A DNA stretch of 37,802 nt from Chloroflexota bacterium (GCA_011523545.1 WTGN01000073.1:1-37802); one strand, 5' to 3'; numbered from the stretch's first letter, positions 7,950 through 17,304 are shown. Numbers and translations are program-made. The notes: generated by a model from the sequence alone, not told the origin.

Positions 7950-9635
7950 ATGAACGGCAGCGAGCTGACAGTTCCCGGCCATACCACGCTCCGCATCCTG
8001 GTCAGCCTGCTGTACCTGCTGGCGGGCGGCTTCAGTTACCGCTGGCTACTGCCGAAAATGTCGCCCTTTTCCAAACGGGCAGCTGGCGCCCTGTTGGCGG
8101 CGCAAGCTTTGGTGATGCTTCTCGCGCTCAACTTCCGCTCGAGTTGGACCTGGGCGGGCTGGCTTTGGGATTTGAACATGGAGCGCAATGTCGCCGCCAC
8201 CCTGGCGTCGGTACAGCTGGCCATGATCAGCGGCGTCGCCCTGTCGGCGGCCTGGCTCAGGCGGGATCTATCAGCCGGCCACCGCTTTTTTCTGCTCGCC
8301 ATGAGTTTGATATTCCTGTTTTTTGCTCTTGATGAGTACTCTGGAATCCACGAATCCGCCGGGTACAACTGGCCAAGGACCTATGCGGCCCTCGGTCTCG
8401 TGGTGGCTTCAGTTGCGGCGCTGTTGGCTTGGCGCTCAAGCTGGCGGGAACGACTTTGGTTCGCCTGTCTGTTGGCCGGCCTGGCCATAATGGCCTTCGG
8501 CGCCATCGTCTTTGACGTCATCCAATATTCGCCGCTCTGCGTCCAATGGGGCTTCAACTTTAACGGCTGGTGCCGCGTCTATGCCGTGGAAGAAGCGCTC
8601 GAGTTTATTGGCGCCTGGCTAACCTTGATCGCGATGCTCGGCTTCTTCTCCGGCCCAACATCGAAAATGCGGCGCAAGCTGCAAGTCGCTCTTTGTATTT
8701 TGCCGGCGCTTTGGATTCTGGCGCTTATCCATTACCCCGCCGCGCTGATGCTGGACGCGGCGCTCTCGGCACAGCCGGCCGCGGTGACATTTGAAAACAC
8801 CGGCCCAAATCATGACATACTCTTGCATGGCTACAAGATCGACAGGACAAAGGAATCCGTCGCCGTCCAGCTCTATTTCTACGCCCGCAACAAAGCTTAC
8901 TTCGGGCAGGGCGCTTCTCTTCATCTTGTCGACCAAGCCACGGGCCAGTCCATCGCCAGCGATGACGATCACTGGGACATCTTCCTCGCCCCGCGCTTAG
9001 GGCTGGGCTTCCGCTATGATTATCGGCTGTGGTTGGCGCTCGACATTGAGCCAGAAGCGACCGCCAACCGCGCCTTATGGCTTGTGTTGACGCTGTGGAA
9101 GGAAGGCGAGGGCGACTATGTGAAACAACGAATAGTCTCCAGCGATCATCTGACGCTGAGCGATACGCAGGTCATCCTGACCGAACTGGTCATTCCAGGC
9201 GAAGCGACGATCCAGCCCGACACCGCTGCCGCCGCCAAGTTTGATAATGGCTTCAGCCTCGACGCCGTCGATTTGCCTGAGCGCGCCCAAGCCGGCCAGA
9301 CCCTGCGCCTTACTTTTGCCTGGCGCGCAACGGTCGAAAGCAGCGAAGATTTCGCCCAGTTTCTGCATTTTGTGTCCCAGGAGAGCGGCGCGCAATGGGG
9401 CTACGACCAGCAGCCGCTTGGGGCGCGCCTGCCGACCCGGCTATGGTACAGTGGCCTGCACGACAGCGAAACCTGGAGGGTCCCCGTCCCGGCAGACATC
9501 GCGCCCGGCGCGTACACTGTGTATACAGGGCTTTACCGCTCAAGTGACCAGAAGCGTCTGTCGGCGCATGATGTTGATGGCAGACCCTTGGCCGACGCCC
9601 GCCTTCCGCTGGGAACTATAATCATCAACCGATGA
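7950..9635 (+). CDS. Multi-pass membrane protein with C-terminal beta domain, function unknown
   Basis: The 561-aa product has about eight hydrophobic segments in residues 10-280. They include FFLLAMSLIFLFFALDEYSG, with acidic residues and a His (ALDEYSGIHES) inside the membrane region. A soluble, probably beta-rich part of about 280 residues follows. Its end (PTRLWYSG, APGAYTVYTGLYRSSDQKRL) resembles extracytoplasmic beta domains found at the ends of Chloroflexota membrane glycosyltransferase-like proteins, judged from memory. ATG 7950 is preferred over GTG 7911 because GGAG and AGG lie 6-14 nt upstream. No catalytic motif was recognised. The preceding small ORF duplicates its last 67 residues. 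Confidence 0.65.
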   Translation: MNGSELTVPGHTTLRILVSLLYLLAGGFSYRWLLPKMSPFSKRAAGALLAAQALVMLLALNFRSSWTWAGWLWDLNMERNVAATLASVQLAMISGVALSAAWLRRDLSAGHRFFLLAMSLIFLFFALDEYSGIHESAGYNWPRTYAALGLVVASVAALLAWRSSWRERLWFACLLAGLAIMAFGAIVFDVIQYSPLCVQWGFNFNGWCRVYAVEEALEFIGAWLTLIAMLGFFSGPTSKMRRKLQVALCILPALWILALIHYPAALMLDAALSAQPAAVTFENTGPNHDILLHGYKIDRTKESVAVQLYFYARNKAYFGQGASLHLVDQATGQSIASDDDHWDIFLAPRLGLGFRYDYRLWLALDIEPEATANRALWLVLTLWKEGEGDYVKQRIVSSDHLTLSDTQVILTELVIPGEATIQPDTAAAAKFDNGFSLDAVDLPERAQAGQTLRLTFAWRATVESSEDFAQFLHFVSQESGAQWGYDQQPLGARLPTRLWYSGLHDSETWRVPVPADIAPGAYTVYTGLYRSSDQKRLSAHDVDGRPLADARLPLGTIIINR

Positions 9636-9671
9636 CGGCGCTTTAACCGGGGAGTTGAAGGGAATAGCAAT

Positions 9672-10727
9672 ATGGAGATGATGCGAGCGGCCCTCTTCCA
9701 CGAGCATGGCGAGCGCGATCGGATTCGGGTGGAGCCCGTACCCATTCCGCAGCCGGCCGCCGGGCAGGCGCGTATCAAAGTGCATGCTTGCGCGCTCAAC
9801 TGGCTTGATGTGGGCATTCGCCGCGGTCCGCAATTCGGCGCTGTCCCTTTGCCCTTGATCACCGGCGTCGATGTGTCCGGCGTCATCGACGCGCTTGGCG
9901 ATGGCGTTGCGGGCTGGCGCGTCGGCGATGCCGTTACCTTCTACTCGCTCGTCACCTGCGGCGACTGTGAATTCTGCCGCGCCGGCGACGTCACCGTCTG
10001 CCCGCAGCACCGGATCATTGGCGAGCACATGAACGGCGGGCTGGCGGAATACACGATTGTCCCGGCGCGGAATCTTATCGCCAAACCGACGAACTTGACG
10101 CATATTGAAGTGGCGGCGCTGCCTGTCGTTTCGATGACTGCCTGGCATATGCTGGTCACGGTCGCGCGTTTGCAAGCGGGCGAAAGCGTCTTCATCCCGG
10201 GCGCTGGCGGCGGCGTCGCCTCGATGGGCATTCAGATTGCCAAGCTTGCGGGCGCCACTGTGATCGCGAGCACATCGACGCCGGCGAAAATGGAGCGGGC
10301 GCGCGCGCTGGGCGCCGACCACGTGGTCAACTACAAGGAGCCGGATTGGGTCGAGCAGGTGATCGACTATACCGAGGGCCGCGGCGTTGATGTGGCGCAG
10401 GACCTGGTCGGCGCGGCAACCTGGGCCGATTCGCTGCGGACCTTGAAGCGCAACGGGCGCATGGTCGTCTGCGGCTCGCATTCGGGGCGCAGCTTTGACC
10501 TGCGGATCCCGCAGATTTATCACCGGCAATTGAGCATTCTGGGCGCAAATGGCGGTACGTTCAATGAACTTCGCGCCTGCCTCGAGTTGGCAAATCAAGG
10601 CGCGCTGAAGCCGGTGATTGACCGTGTGCTGCCGCTGTCCGATATTCGCGAAGGGCATCGCATCCTCGAAGAGCGCGATCACTTCGGCAAAGTCGTGATT
10701 GCCGTCGCCGAAGACGAGCCAGGGTGA
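9672..10727 (+). CDS. Zinc-binding MDR-family alcohol dehydrogenase/quinone oxidoreductase
   Basis: This is a medium-chain dehydrogenase/reductase (351 aa). The N-terminal GroES-like lobe has GVDVSGVIDALGDGV and four Cys of a structural zinc site (CGDCEFCRAGDVTVC, residues about 96-110). The Rossmann domain has GAGGGVASMGIQIAKLAGA (about 177-195) for NAD(P). The classical catalytic-zinc Cys and GHE motif are absent (ALNWLD and GVD occupy those places), so it is probably of the quinone-reductase/zinc-lobe type rather than a classical zinc alcohol dehydrogenase. AAGGG at 9658-9662 supports ATG 9672. The substrate is unknown. A sulfatase follows within 80 bp. Confidence 0.85.
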   Translation: MEMMRAALFHEHGERDRIRVEPVPIPQPAAGQARIKVHACALNWLDVGIRRGPQFGAVPLPLITGVDVSGVIDALGDGVAGWRVGDAVTFYSLVTCGDCEFCRAGDVTVCPQHRIIGEHMNGGLAEYTIVPARNLIAKPTNLTHIEVAALPVVSMTAWHMLVTVARLQAGESVFIPGAGGGVASMGIQIAKLAGATVIASTSTPAKMERARALGADHVVNYKEPDWVEQVIDYTEGRGVDVAQDLVGAATWADSLRTLKRNGRMVVCGSHSGRSFDLRIPQIYHRQLSILGANGGTFNELRACLELANQGALKPVIDRVLPLSDIREGHRILEERDHFGKVVIAVAEDEPG

Positions 10728-10806
10728 AGCAGATGGCGCAACTGTCTCGGGGCGCCGCCCGTCCATTTCCAAATTGTGAAGCAATGATCATGTGCCAGGC
10801 GGGAAT

Positions 10807-12288
10807 ATGAAAAAGCGGCAGAACATCCTGTTTATCATGACGGACCAGCAGCGCAGCGATACGATTGGCGCTCTGGGCAATCCATTGATTCGAACGCCCG
10901 TCCTGGATTCGCTCGTCCAAAACGGCACTGCCTTCACCAACTGCTACACGCCGTCGCCGGTCTGCGTTGCCGCGCGCAGCGCCACCATCACCGGCCTGCC
11001 GCCCCATCTGAACGGCTGCACCGGCAACAATGAATCGCCACTGCGCTTGCCAAGCATCATGCAAGTCCTCGGTGACGCCGGCTATCAGACGCATGGCATC
11101 GGGAAGATGCACTTCAATCCCCGAGTTGACGCGCTGTGGGGCTTCGAAAGTCGGGACATTTCGGAAGAAGGCGCCAGGCTGCGCGGCGGCCGCAATGATT
11201 TTCATGATTATCTCAATGAAAACGGCTATGGCCATGTGCTGGAACCGCAGGGCATACGCAGCGAGATGTATTATATTCCGCAGCCGTCGCAATTGCCGGC
11301 GGAACATCACCACAGTACATGGGTGGCGGATCGCGCAATCGACTTTCTGCAGCAGCGCGACGGTGAACGACCATTTTTCCTCTGGGCGAGCTTCATAAAG
11401 CCGCACCCGCCCTTTGAATCGCCGGTCCCCTGGAACAAGCTCTATCGCGCGGCCGATATGCCCCCACCCCATCGACCTGACGGATTAGAGCAAATGCTGA
11501 CGTACTGGAACCACCATCAGAACCGCTACAAATATCGGGACAAGGGTTATGACGAAATGCTCGTCCGCACGATGAAGGCGATGTATTACGCCTGCATTTC
11601 CTTCATCGACATTAATCTCGGGCGAATATTGGCGGCCCTGGGCGACGACAGCGAGAACACCCTGATTGTCTACACCTCCGATCATGGCGAGATGCTGGGC
11701 GATTACGGCAGCTTTGGCAAGCGGACGATGCTGAATCCGGCGGCGAAAGTCCCCATGATCATGCGCGCGCCCGATTGCGCTGCACCGGGTGAGCGCGTCG
11801 ACCTGCCGGTCAGCCTGCTGGACCTGTTTCCTACTTTTGTCGAAGCCGCTGGCCTGAACATCGAACAGCCCTCCCCCGAAGGCGCCAGCCTTTTCGCGAC
11901 TGAAGCGGGCGCCTGCGAGCGGGAGCAGGTCTTCAGCCAGGTCGGCGAAGGCAATATCGGTCTATACATGGCCGCGCGGCGCGATCTGAAATACATCTAT
12001 TCAGCCGCGGACGACAAAGAGTGGCTCTTCAACCTGCGGATTGATCCCGCTGAGACGAAGAACTGGGCGGGCAATTCACGTTATGAAAAGGAACTGCGAA
12101 TGATGCGGGAAACGCTCATCGAACGCTTTGAAGGCGATGGCTACGGGACGGCGGTGCAGGCTGGGAAATGGCGTCTATACGAAGCGCCTGCACGCCCGGA
12201 TCCGGCCAGCGACGACGGCCTGCTTTTTCAGGACGCGCCTTACTTGCCCGAGCTCCTGAGCGCGCTCGGACCCTATTACGAGCCGTAG
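10807..12288 (+). CDS. Sulfatase, C-x-A-x-R maturation motif
   Basis: This is an alkaline-phosphatase-superfamily sulfatase (493 aa) that would hydrolyse sulfate esters. Asp13 in FIMTDQQRSD is an expected metal ligand. CVAAR (Cys53-Arg57) followed by SATITG is the formylglycine signature, with Ala in place of the usual Pro. SDHGEMLGDYG near residue 295 supplies the second metal-ligand pair. ATG 10807 follows AGGCGGG; a GTG at 10792 is in frame but less well placed. No signal peptide is seen, so it probably acts in the cytoplasm. No sulfatase-maturing enzyme is encoded in the window. It could also be a phosphonate or phosphate-ester hydrolase of the same superfamily. Confidence 0.85.
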   Translation: MKKRQNILFIMTDQQRSDTIGALGNPLIRTPVLDSLVQNGTAFTNCYTPSPVCVAARSATITGLPPHLNGCTGNNESPLRLPSIMQVLGDAGYQTHGIGKMHFNPRVDALWGFESRDISEEGARLRGGRNDFHDYLNENGYGHVLEPQGIRSEMYYIPQPSQLPAEHHHSTWVADRAIDFLQQRDGERPFFLWASFIKPHPPFESPVPWNKLYRAADMPPPHRPDGLEQMLTYWNHHQNRYKYRDKGYDEMLVRTMKAMYYACISFIDINLGRILAALGDDSENTLIVYTSDHGEMLGDYGSFGKRTMLNPAAKVPMIMRAPDCAAPGERVDLPVSLLDLFPTFVEAAGLNIEQPSPEGASLFATEAGACEREQVFSQVGEGNIGLYMAARRDLKYIYSAADDKEWLFNLRIDPAETKNWAGNSRYEKELRMMRETLIERFEGDGYGTAVQAGKWRLYEAPARPDPASDDGLLFQDAPYLPELLSALGPYYEP

Positions 12289-12334
12289 AGCCAGCCAAAC
12301 TTTCTGCCAATGCCCCCCTCGAAGAAGGCCATGT

Positions 12335-12406
12335 GTAGGGGCGGCTCGGCGAATCGCCCGTCCCCTGCATTCCATTGAAATATACGGGCGAGTCAGCTGC
12401 TCGTAT
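12335..12406. repeat. Two REP-like elements downstream of the sulfatase
   Basis: GTAGGGGCGGCTCGGCGAATCGCCCG at 12335-12360 and an opposite-facing degenerate copy at 12382-12406 (CGGGCGAGTCAGCTGCTCG) lie in the 285-bp gap after the sulfatase gene. Opposed copies can form a large hairpin and may end the upstream transcript. Confidence 0.6.
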
Positions 12407-12501
12407 GTTCAGTCGCCAGACATAGGCCTTTCAAATATCCGCATAAACTTACCCAGGGCGGCCGTCTTCACGGCTGGCGCCGTTCTTTCTTTCATGCGGA
12501 C

Positions 12502-12532
12502 TTTACGATTCCAGCGCGCTTTCTGATAGAAT
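12502..12532 (+). promoter_or_regulatory. Candidate extended -10 promoter
   Basis: TGATAGAAT at 12524-12532 is a good extended -10 (TGn plus TAGAAT). TTTACG at 12502 is a weak -35 with a 19-nt spacer. The expected transcript start, about 12540, is 34 nt before the isomerase-like gene. Confidence 0.35.
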
Positions 12533-12573
12533 CGCAGCAATTGACCATCAACCAGAGAAAGCGACAGAAGCCA

Positions 12574-13401
12574 ATGATGAGGATTAGCGCATTCGGCGAT
12601 GAGATCGCGGCAGACTTTGAAGAACAGCTGCAATGCCTGCAACAGCTTAACATTCCGCTTATCGATATTCGCGCCGCCTGGGGCGTAAACTGCTCTCAAT
12701 TCAGCGCCGACCACATTGATCGCATCAAGAATCTGTGCCAGGAATATGGCATCGGAGTCAGTTGCATGGGCAGCCCTATCGGCAAATCGCCCATTGCCGA
12801 CCCGATCGCGATCGAAGGCGAGCGCCTCAAGACCATCGGCGCGACCGCGCATCAACTCGGCACGCGGAACATCCGCTTGTTCAGCTTTTACCCCGAAGCC
12901 GACGTTGACGCCGACGCCATGCGACTGTCGGCAGACCGACTCGCCACGCTCGCTGATATCGCCCGCGAGAACGACTTGCAGCTTCTGCTTGAGAATGAGA
13001 AAGGCGTCGTGGGCGACCTGCCGGAACGCTGTCTGCAACTCATGCGCGCTATCGATTCGCCGCATCTGCGCTTTATATGGGACCCGGCCAATTTCGTCCA
13101 GTGCGGCGCGGTCGACCAGGTCGATCGCTGGTGGAACGATCTGCACCCTCATATCGGCTACATCCACATCAAGGACGCCAAGCTCGCCGATAATTCGGTG
13201 ACGGTCGCCGGCGATGGCGATGGTCAATTGCTGGAGTTGCTGACCCGGCTGAAGGCAAGCGGATATGCGGGCCTGCTCTCATTGGAGCCGCATCTGCTCG
13301 AAGCGCGGCATTCCAGCGGGTTCAGTGGCGCCGATGGCATGGCGGCGGCGGTCCGCGCGCTGCGGGGGCTGATGGCGGCGGCGGGGATTGAGGAGGGCTG
13401 A
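12574..13401 (+). CDS. Sugar phosphate isomerase/epimerase-like TIM barrel
   Basis: This is a xylose-isomerase-like TIM-barrel protein (275 aa, AP endonuclease 2 family). The strand-end residues that bind the divalent metal are visible: Glu in LLLENEKG, Asp in FIWDPANF, His in GYIHIKDAK and Glu in LSLEPHL. It opens with MRISAFGDEIAADFEEQL, typical of Chloroflexota sugar epimerases. Two ATGs (12574, 12577) are possible; a TTG at 12541 is in frame but overlaps the predicted start of transcription. It probably interconverts a sugar or sugar acid taken up by the nearby transporters; the exact substrate cannot be read from sequence. It converges with lutC. Confidence 0.85.
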   Translation: MMRISAFGDEIAADFEEQLQCLQQLNIPLIDIRAAWGVNCSQFSADHIDRIKNLCQEYGIGVSCMGSPIGKSPIADPIAIEGERLKTIGATAHQLGTRNIRLFSFYPEADVDADAMRLSADRLATLADIARENDLQLLLENEKGVVGDLPERCLQLMRAIDSPHLRFIWDPANFVQCGAVDQVDRWWNDLHPHIGYIHIKDAKLADNSVTVAGDGDGQLLELLTRLKASGYAGLLSLEPHLLEARHSSGFSGADGMAAAVRALRGLMAAAGIEEG

Positions 13402-13419
13402 AGCTTTCAACGACTGGCG

Positions 13420-13451
13420 GGGCGACAGTCGGTACTACCGGGGCGTCGCCC
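13420..13451. terminator. Possible hairpin between convergent genes
   Basis: GGGCGAC (13420-13426) and GTCGCCC (13445-13451) can pair around an 18-nt loop between the convergent isomerase-like gene and lutC. It may be a decayed REP-like element that ends both transcripts. There is no T-run, so support is weak. Confidence 0.25.
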
Positions 13452-13525
13452 TATTGGGAAGGCAGCAACTCCAGGAAGTCGCAGTGCCGCGGGCGAAATA
13501 TGCTGAAATCGCGCCGGCCTCCGCT

Positions 13526-14158
13526 CTATGCTTGGGACAATATCATCACATGCAGCTCGCGCGGGCCATGCGCGCCTTTGACCAGTTGATGCCCGATATC
13601 GGCCGTCTTGCTGGGGCCGGAGACGATAACCGTATTGCTGGCCTCGCGGAAAGCCGCATGAGCGCGCGCCGCCGCCCAGGTCTCAAGATCGGGCAAGATT
13701 TGCTCCGCCGTCATCAGCGCAATGTGCAGGTCCGGCAATAGCGACGCGCTGCGGTAGCGCCCCGGGCCGCTCTCCAGCACGAGGCTGCCGGTCGCCGCCA
13801 GCGCCGCGTTCACACCGGTAAGGCCGACGCGCGCGCTGCCGTCATCCTGCCGGGCGACAGCCACACCGAGCGAATTCAGCAGACCATGCGCGCCATCCAG
13901 CGGCAGATGCGCCTCGTCCCAACTCAGCAGAGAATTGTCGCCGTCCAACAGGTCCATAATCTGCTCGACCGCTTCGCTGCGGTCCACCTGATACACAAAA
14001 CAGCCGAGGCTTCGCGCATTGTCGATGAATTGGCTCAGTCCTTCGGACGCCGTCTTCTGCGGCGGGATCATCTGGCGGCGTTCGGCGATGGGCGCGACAT
14101 CGCTAAATGGCGCCGGCGCCGCCCGCAATCTGCTCAGGATTCTTTCACGGGCGGACAT
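13526..14158 (-). CDS. lutC: LutC, LUD-domain subunit of lactate utilisation
   Basis: This is the small LUD-domain protein (210 aa) of the LutABC L-lactate oxidation complex. It begins MSARERILSRLR, as LutC proteins do. LTGVNAALAATGSLVLESG in the middle and GHQLVKGAHGPRELHVMIL at the end are family hallmarks. Start 14158 overlaps the end of lutB by 14 nt, which points to translational coupling. The reading frame is open to 14302, but that extension lies inside lutB and lacks family similarity. Confidence 0.92.
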   Translation of the reverse strand: MSARERILSRLRAAPAPFSDVAPIAERRQMIPPQKTASEGLSQFIDNARSLGCFVYQVDRSEAVEQIMDLLDGDNSLLSWDEAHLPLDGAHGLLNSLGVAVARQDDGSARVGLTGVNAALAATGSLVLESGPGRYRSASLLPDLHIALMTAEQILPDLETWAAARAHAAFREASNTVIVSGPSKTADIGHQLVKGAHGPRELHVMILSQA

Positions 14159-15554
14159 GCTTGCGTTCCTTCCACAACTGGCGAAAAGACTTGGGCGCAA
14201 AGTCGGGGAAATCGCGGTGTTTGCTCCAATTGCCCAATACGCCGGGCATGTATTCGCCCATGATCGTCTGGCCGGCGCGGGCCGCTTTCCCGCCGAGGGC
14301 ATAGCGCGTCGGCGAGGTCATGCCGATCGCCCACATTTTCATCGCCGCATCCCAACCGACCTTGGACTGGCCCGCCCGCACCTGATCCCAGCGCAAATCC
14401 AGCAGCATGCGCGGCAAATCGATATCGACCGGACAGACTTGCTTGCAGCTGCCGCAGAGGCTGCTGGCATGGGGCAGCGGCGTCGCATTCTCCAAGCCGA
14501 CGAACAATGGCGTGAGCACCGCGCCAATAGGCCCGCCGTAGACCCAGCCATAGGCGTGCCCGCCCGTGCTGCGGTAGACCGGGCAGGCATTCTGGCAGGC
14601 GCCGCAGCGGATGCATGCCAGGGCGTCAGCATACTTCGTCCCGAAAATCTCGGAGCGGCCATTGTCAACCAAAATGACGTAAGCGTGCTCCGGCCCGTCG
14701 TCTTCGTCGGTCCGCGCCGGGCCATTGAGGATATTGGTGTAAACGGTCAGCGATTGGCCGGTGGAGCTGCGCGGCAAGACCTGCGTCAGCGTGGCGTAGT
14801 CCTCGACAGTCTCGACAATCTTCTCGATGCCGACCAGGGCGATGTGCAGGCGCGGCATGGACGTGCACATGCGGCCGTTGCCTTCGTTCATCACCAGGCC
14901 GATCGAGCCGGTTTCAGCGATCAGGAAATTAGCGCCGGAGATGCCCATATCGGCATTGAGAAAATCCTCGCGCAGCATTTTGCGGGCAAAAGCCACCATC
15001 GCCTCGGCGTCGTCGGTCGGCGCCATGCCCAACTCGCGAATGAAAATATCGCGGATTTCGTCTTTTGTCTTGTGCATGACCGGGGCGACGATATGGCTCG
15101 GCGTCTCGTTGTTGAGCTGGATGATATACTCGCCCAGGTCCGTCTCCACCACGCGCAAGCCGGCCGCCTCCAGCGCATGGTTGACGCCCAGCTCTTCGCT
15201 CAGCATCGACTTGGACTTGGTGACGGTGCGTACGCCGTGGCGCGCCGCGATATCCAGCACAATTTGATTCGCCTGGGCGGCGTCTTCCGCCCATTCCACG
15301 CCCCAACCATTCGCCAGCAGGTTGCGCTCCGCCGTCTCCAGCAGGTCGGGCAACTGGCGCAGGGCGCGGCGCTTCGCCTCGGCCGCTTGCCGCCGCATGA
15401 ATTCGCCGTGCTCATTGCCGTGGGCGAACATCGCCTCCGCCCGGCTGGCATAAGCGCCGCGTGTGCCGGCGCCGACCGCATGCTGCAGATCGGGGTTGCT
15501 CAAGGCGATATCAGCCAGGGCGATGAAATCATTCGATTGCAACTCAACCGTCAT
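14145..15554 (-). CDS. lutB: LutB, iron-sulfur LUD protein of lactate utilisation
   Basis: This is the central subunit (469 aa) of the cytoplasmic LutABC complex, which oxidises L-lactate to pyruvate. An N-terminal LUD domain (about 60-290) includes TKSKSMLSEE and AETGSIGLVMNEGNGR. Two ferredoxin-type clusters follow: C314-x2-C-x2-C-x3-C (CIRCGACQNACP) and C367-x2-C-x3-C (CGSCKQVCP). The start codon at 15554 overlaps the lutA stop in an ATGA arrangement. The open frame upstream to 15788 lies inside lutA and is not used. Confidence 0.93.
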   Translation of the reverse strand: MTVELQSNDFIALADIALSNPDLQHAVGAGTRGAYASRAEAMFAHGNEHGEFMRRQAAEAKRRALRQLPDLLETAERNLLANGWGVEWAEDAAQANQIVLDIAARHGVRTVTKSKSMLSEELGVNHALEAAGLRVVETDLGEYIIQLNNETPSHIVAPVMHKTKDEIRDIFIRELGMAPTDDAEAMVAFARKMLREDFLNADMGISGANFLIAETGSIGLVMNEGNGRMCTSMPRLHIALVGIEKIVETVEDYATLTQVLPRSSTGQSLTVYTNILNGPARTDEDDGPEHAYVILVDNGRSEIFGTKYADALACIRCGACQNACPVYRSTGGHAYGWVYGGPIGAVLTPLFVGLENATPLPHASSLCGSCKQVCPVDIDLPRMLLDLRWDQVRAGQSKVGWDAAMKMWAIGMTSPTRYALGGKAARAGQTIMGEYMPGVLGNWSKHRDFPDFAPKSFRQLWKERKHVRP

Positions 15555-16330
15555 GACCTGCCTCCGGGCAACGCCTGCGCCAATACATCGGCCAGATGCA
15601 GCACGCGCTTGGCTGACTTGCCGCGAGACAGCCCGCCGTTCATCTGCGTCAGGCAGCTGACATCGCCGGTCACAATCGTATCCGCGTCCGCGGCGTTGAT
15701 ATTCTTCACTTTGTTCTGCAGCATGGCATTGCTGAGCTCGGGCATCTTCACGCTGAACAGGCCGCCAAAGCCGCAGCAGACCTCGCACTCATTCAATTCC
15801 GCTAGCTCGGCGTTGCCCAGATGCGCGATCAATTCGCGGGCGGCGGCGCCCAAGCCCAAGCCGCGCAGGCCGTGGCAAGCGTCATGAATGGCGAAGGACT
15901 GCTTCTCCGGCAGCTTCAAATCGAGATTGGCTATGGCCAGCCCGTCGACCATAAATTCGCTGAACTCCCAGGTGATGGAGGCGATGCGCTGTGCCTGTTC
16001 GTAGGCGTCGCCGTCAGCGGGCGTGAAGAGATGCGGATACTCATGCCGCAGCATCGCCGCGCAGGAGCCCGACGGCGTCACGATCAGCTCAGCGTCTTTG
16101 AAGACCCTGAAGAAGTGCTTGGCCACCGTGCGTGATTCATCGCGATAACCGGAGTTGAAAGCGGGCTGGGCGCAGCAGGTCTGCTCGGGCGGGAAGTCGA
16201 CCTCGACGCCAACATGCTCAAGGATGTCGACCACAGACATGCCCGTGCCCGGGTAGATCATGTCGACGATGCAGGTGACAAAGAGTGAGGCTCGCTTGCC
16301 GACTGGCGATTCACGCGCGGGTAATGCCAT
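15551..16330 (-). CDS. lutA: LutA, CCG-domain subunit of lactate utilisation
   Basis: This 259-aa protein is the cysteine-rich CCG-domain partner of LutB and LutC. The first CCG half has C20 (LFVTCIVDM) and QTCCAQPAFNSG at 50-61, where Ala replaces the usual Gly of CCG. The second half keeps HDACHGLRG and EVCCGFGGLFSVKMPE. ATG 16330 is used; GTG 16339 is in frame. The first dozen codons (LPARESPVGK) come from a short repeat that also occurs at 18462-18490, so the native start may have been rebuilt by repeat insertion. It lies downstream of the toxin cluster on the same strand and could receive read-through transcription. Confidence 0.9.
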   Translation of the reverse strand: MALPARESPVGKRASLFVTCIVDMIYPGTGMSVVDILEHVGVEVDFPPEQTCCAQPAFNSGYRDESRTVAKHFFRVFKDAELIVTPSGSCAAMLRHEYPHLFTPADGDAYEQAQRIASITWEFSEFMVDGLAIANLDLKLPEKQSFAIHDACHGLRGLGLGAAARELIAHLGNAELAELNECEVCCGFGGLFSVKMPELSNAMLQNKVKNINAADADTIVTGDVSCLTQMNGGLSRGKSAKRVLHLADVLAQALPGGRS

Positions 16331-16433
16331 GCGGTTCACTTTCGTCTATAGCGGTCAGCGACAAGCACGAAGTGTACCGAAATCTGTTGCCACAAGCTAT
16401 AGGGCGAATAGGGAATCGGAACCGCAGCAAGAC

Positions 16434-16643
16434 TTATTGCTTTAGCTGTCGCACCGCCAGCGCCGTCTCCAGCGGGTCGGCCTCAGCCACACAATCGGGG
16501 TTCCGCGTGGGTTCAAGCGCGATCAATTCTTCGCCGACGACGCGCGCGTAGCGATGCTGCGTGCTATCCGGATTGGTGACTAGTAGGATTTCCGCTTCCA
16601 GCCAGGCGGCGCCGAGGAGGACTGGTGGACCGGGCGCTACCAA
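16434..16643 (-). pseudogene. Degenerate toxin-linker cassette remnant
   Basis: The 69-residue frame repeats the shared linker of the toxin genes: AAWLEAEILLVTNPD, then HRYARVVGEE, EPTRNP and DPLET. It lacks the JAB His motif at the front and any toxin domain at the back, ending after 14 unrelated residues. It follows the second candidate immunity gene by 39 nt. It is best read as the scar or stub of a third cassette, useful if at all only as homology for recombination. Confidence 0.7.
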
Positions 16644-16682
16644 ACGTTCAAGAAATTGCTAATGCGAAACACGTAAAGCAAA

Positions 16683-17288
16683 TTATCGCCCGCGCGCTTC
16701 AGGTTTATGTTTGAACGAATCACTTGAGATTTCAATTCTGAACACGCCATCCATTCCGCCGGCGGGTTCACTGATCACTTGAAATCCAATAGCTTTGGGC
16801 AATTTCGAGGCCGCGGGATCCTGAAAACGGTATACATAGTGCGAGAATCGATACGTGTGATCATAACGATATTCCGGCTGGCCCTGACCGTGCGAAGCGG
16901 GAACCCCGTCAATCAAAAACCCATCAAATTCACTCTGCGGTCCCTGCGTCACATCATTGTAATGATAATATGCATCGTGAAAGACTTCGCCATTTAGTTC
17001 GACGATTCCGCTGATGGAGATAGAAACCCAATCCGAATACTCATTTCTCGTATAAACAGGTTTGATGTCATTTAATGAGACTTCTAATGTTTCTTCTATC
17101 GGTGTTGGAGTGACGAGGAATCCCGGTTTGCCAAAAGGAAATGACAATATGGCTAGGCAGAAACAGACAGCGCCTGCCAAGGTTACTAACTCAATCATCA
17201 CCAAGACTTTCATCCAACGTGAATGACCAAGTCGTTGTATAAAACTTGAACGAACAAGTCTACGTTTTTTGCTCCGCTTGCGTTTCAT
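16683..17288 (-). CDS. Membrane-anchored candidate immunity protein 2
   Basis: The 201-aa product has a very basic N-terminus (MKRKRSKKRR), one hydrophobic helix (about 26-50) and an outward-facing domain of about 150 residues. No family was recognised. It starts 16 nt after the orphan toxin cassette, with GGAG just upstream of ATG 17288. Position (directly behind a toxin tip), size and single membrane anchor match an immunity protein that protects the cell envelope. Base composition is AT-richer than the flanking chromosome (30 GC of 60 in the line at 17101). It could instead be a small unrelated membrane protein, but the same arrangement appears behind the first toxin. Confidence 0.6.
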   Translation of the reverse strand: MKRKRSKKRRLVRSSFIQRLGHSRWMKVLVMIELVTLAGAVCFCLAILSFPFGKPGFLVTPTPIEETLEVSLNDIKPVYTRNEYSDWVSISISGIVELNGEVFHDAYYHYNDVTQGPQSEFDGFLIDGVPASHGQGQPEYRYDHTYRFSHYVYRFQDPAASKLPKAIGFQVISEPAGGMDGVFRIEISSDSFKHKPEARGR

Positions 17289-17304
17289 GCTCCATCACGA
17301 TCAT

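Noticed and set aside
14019..15887. 622-codon open frame on the plus strand opposite lutABC
   Set aside because: The minus strand has clear LutA, LutB and LutC families with coupled starts. The plus frame is a GC-rich shadow with no recognisable domain.
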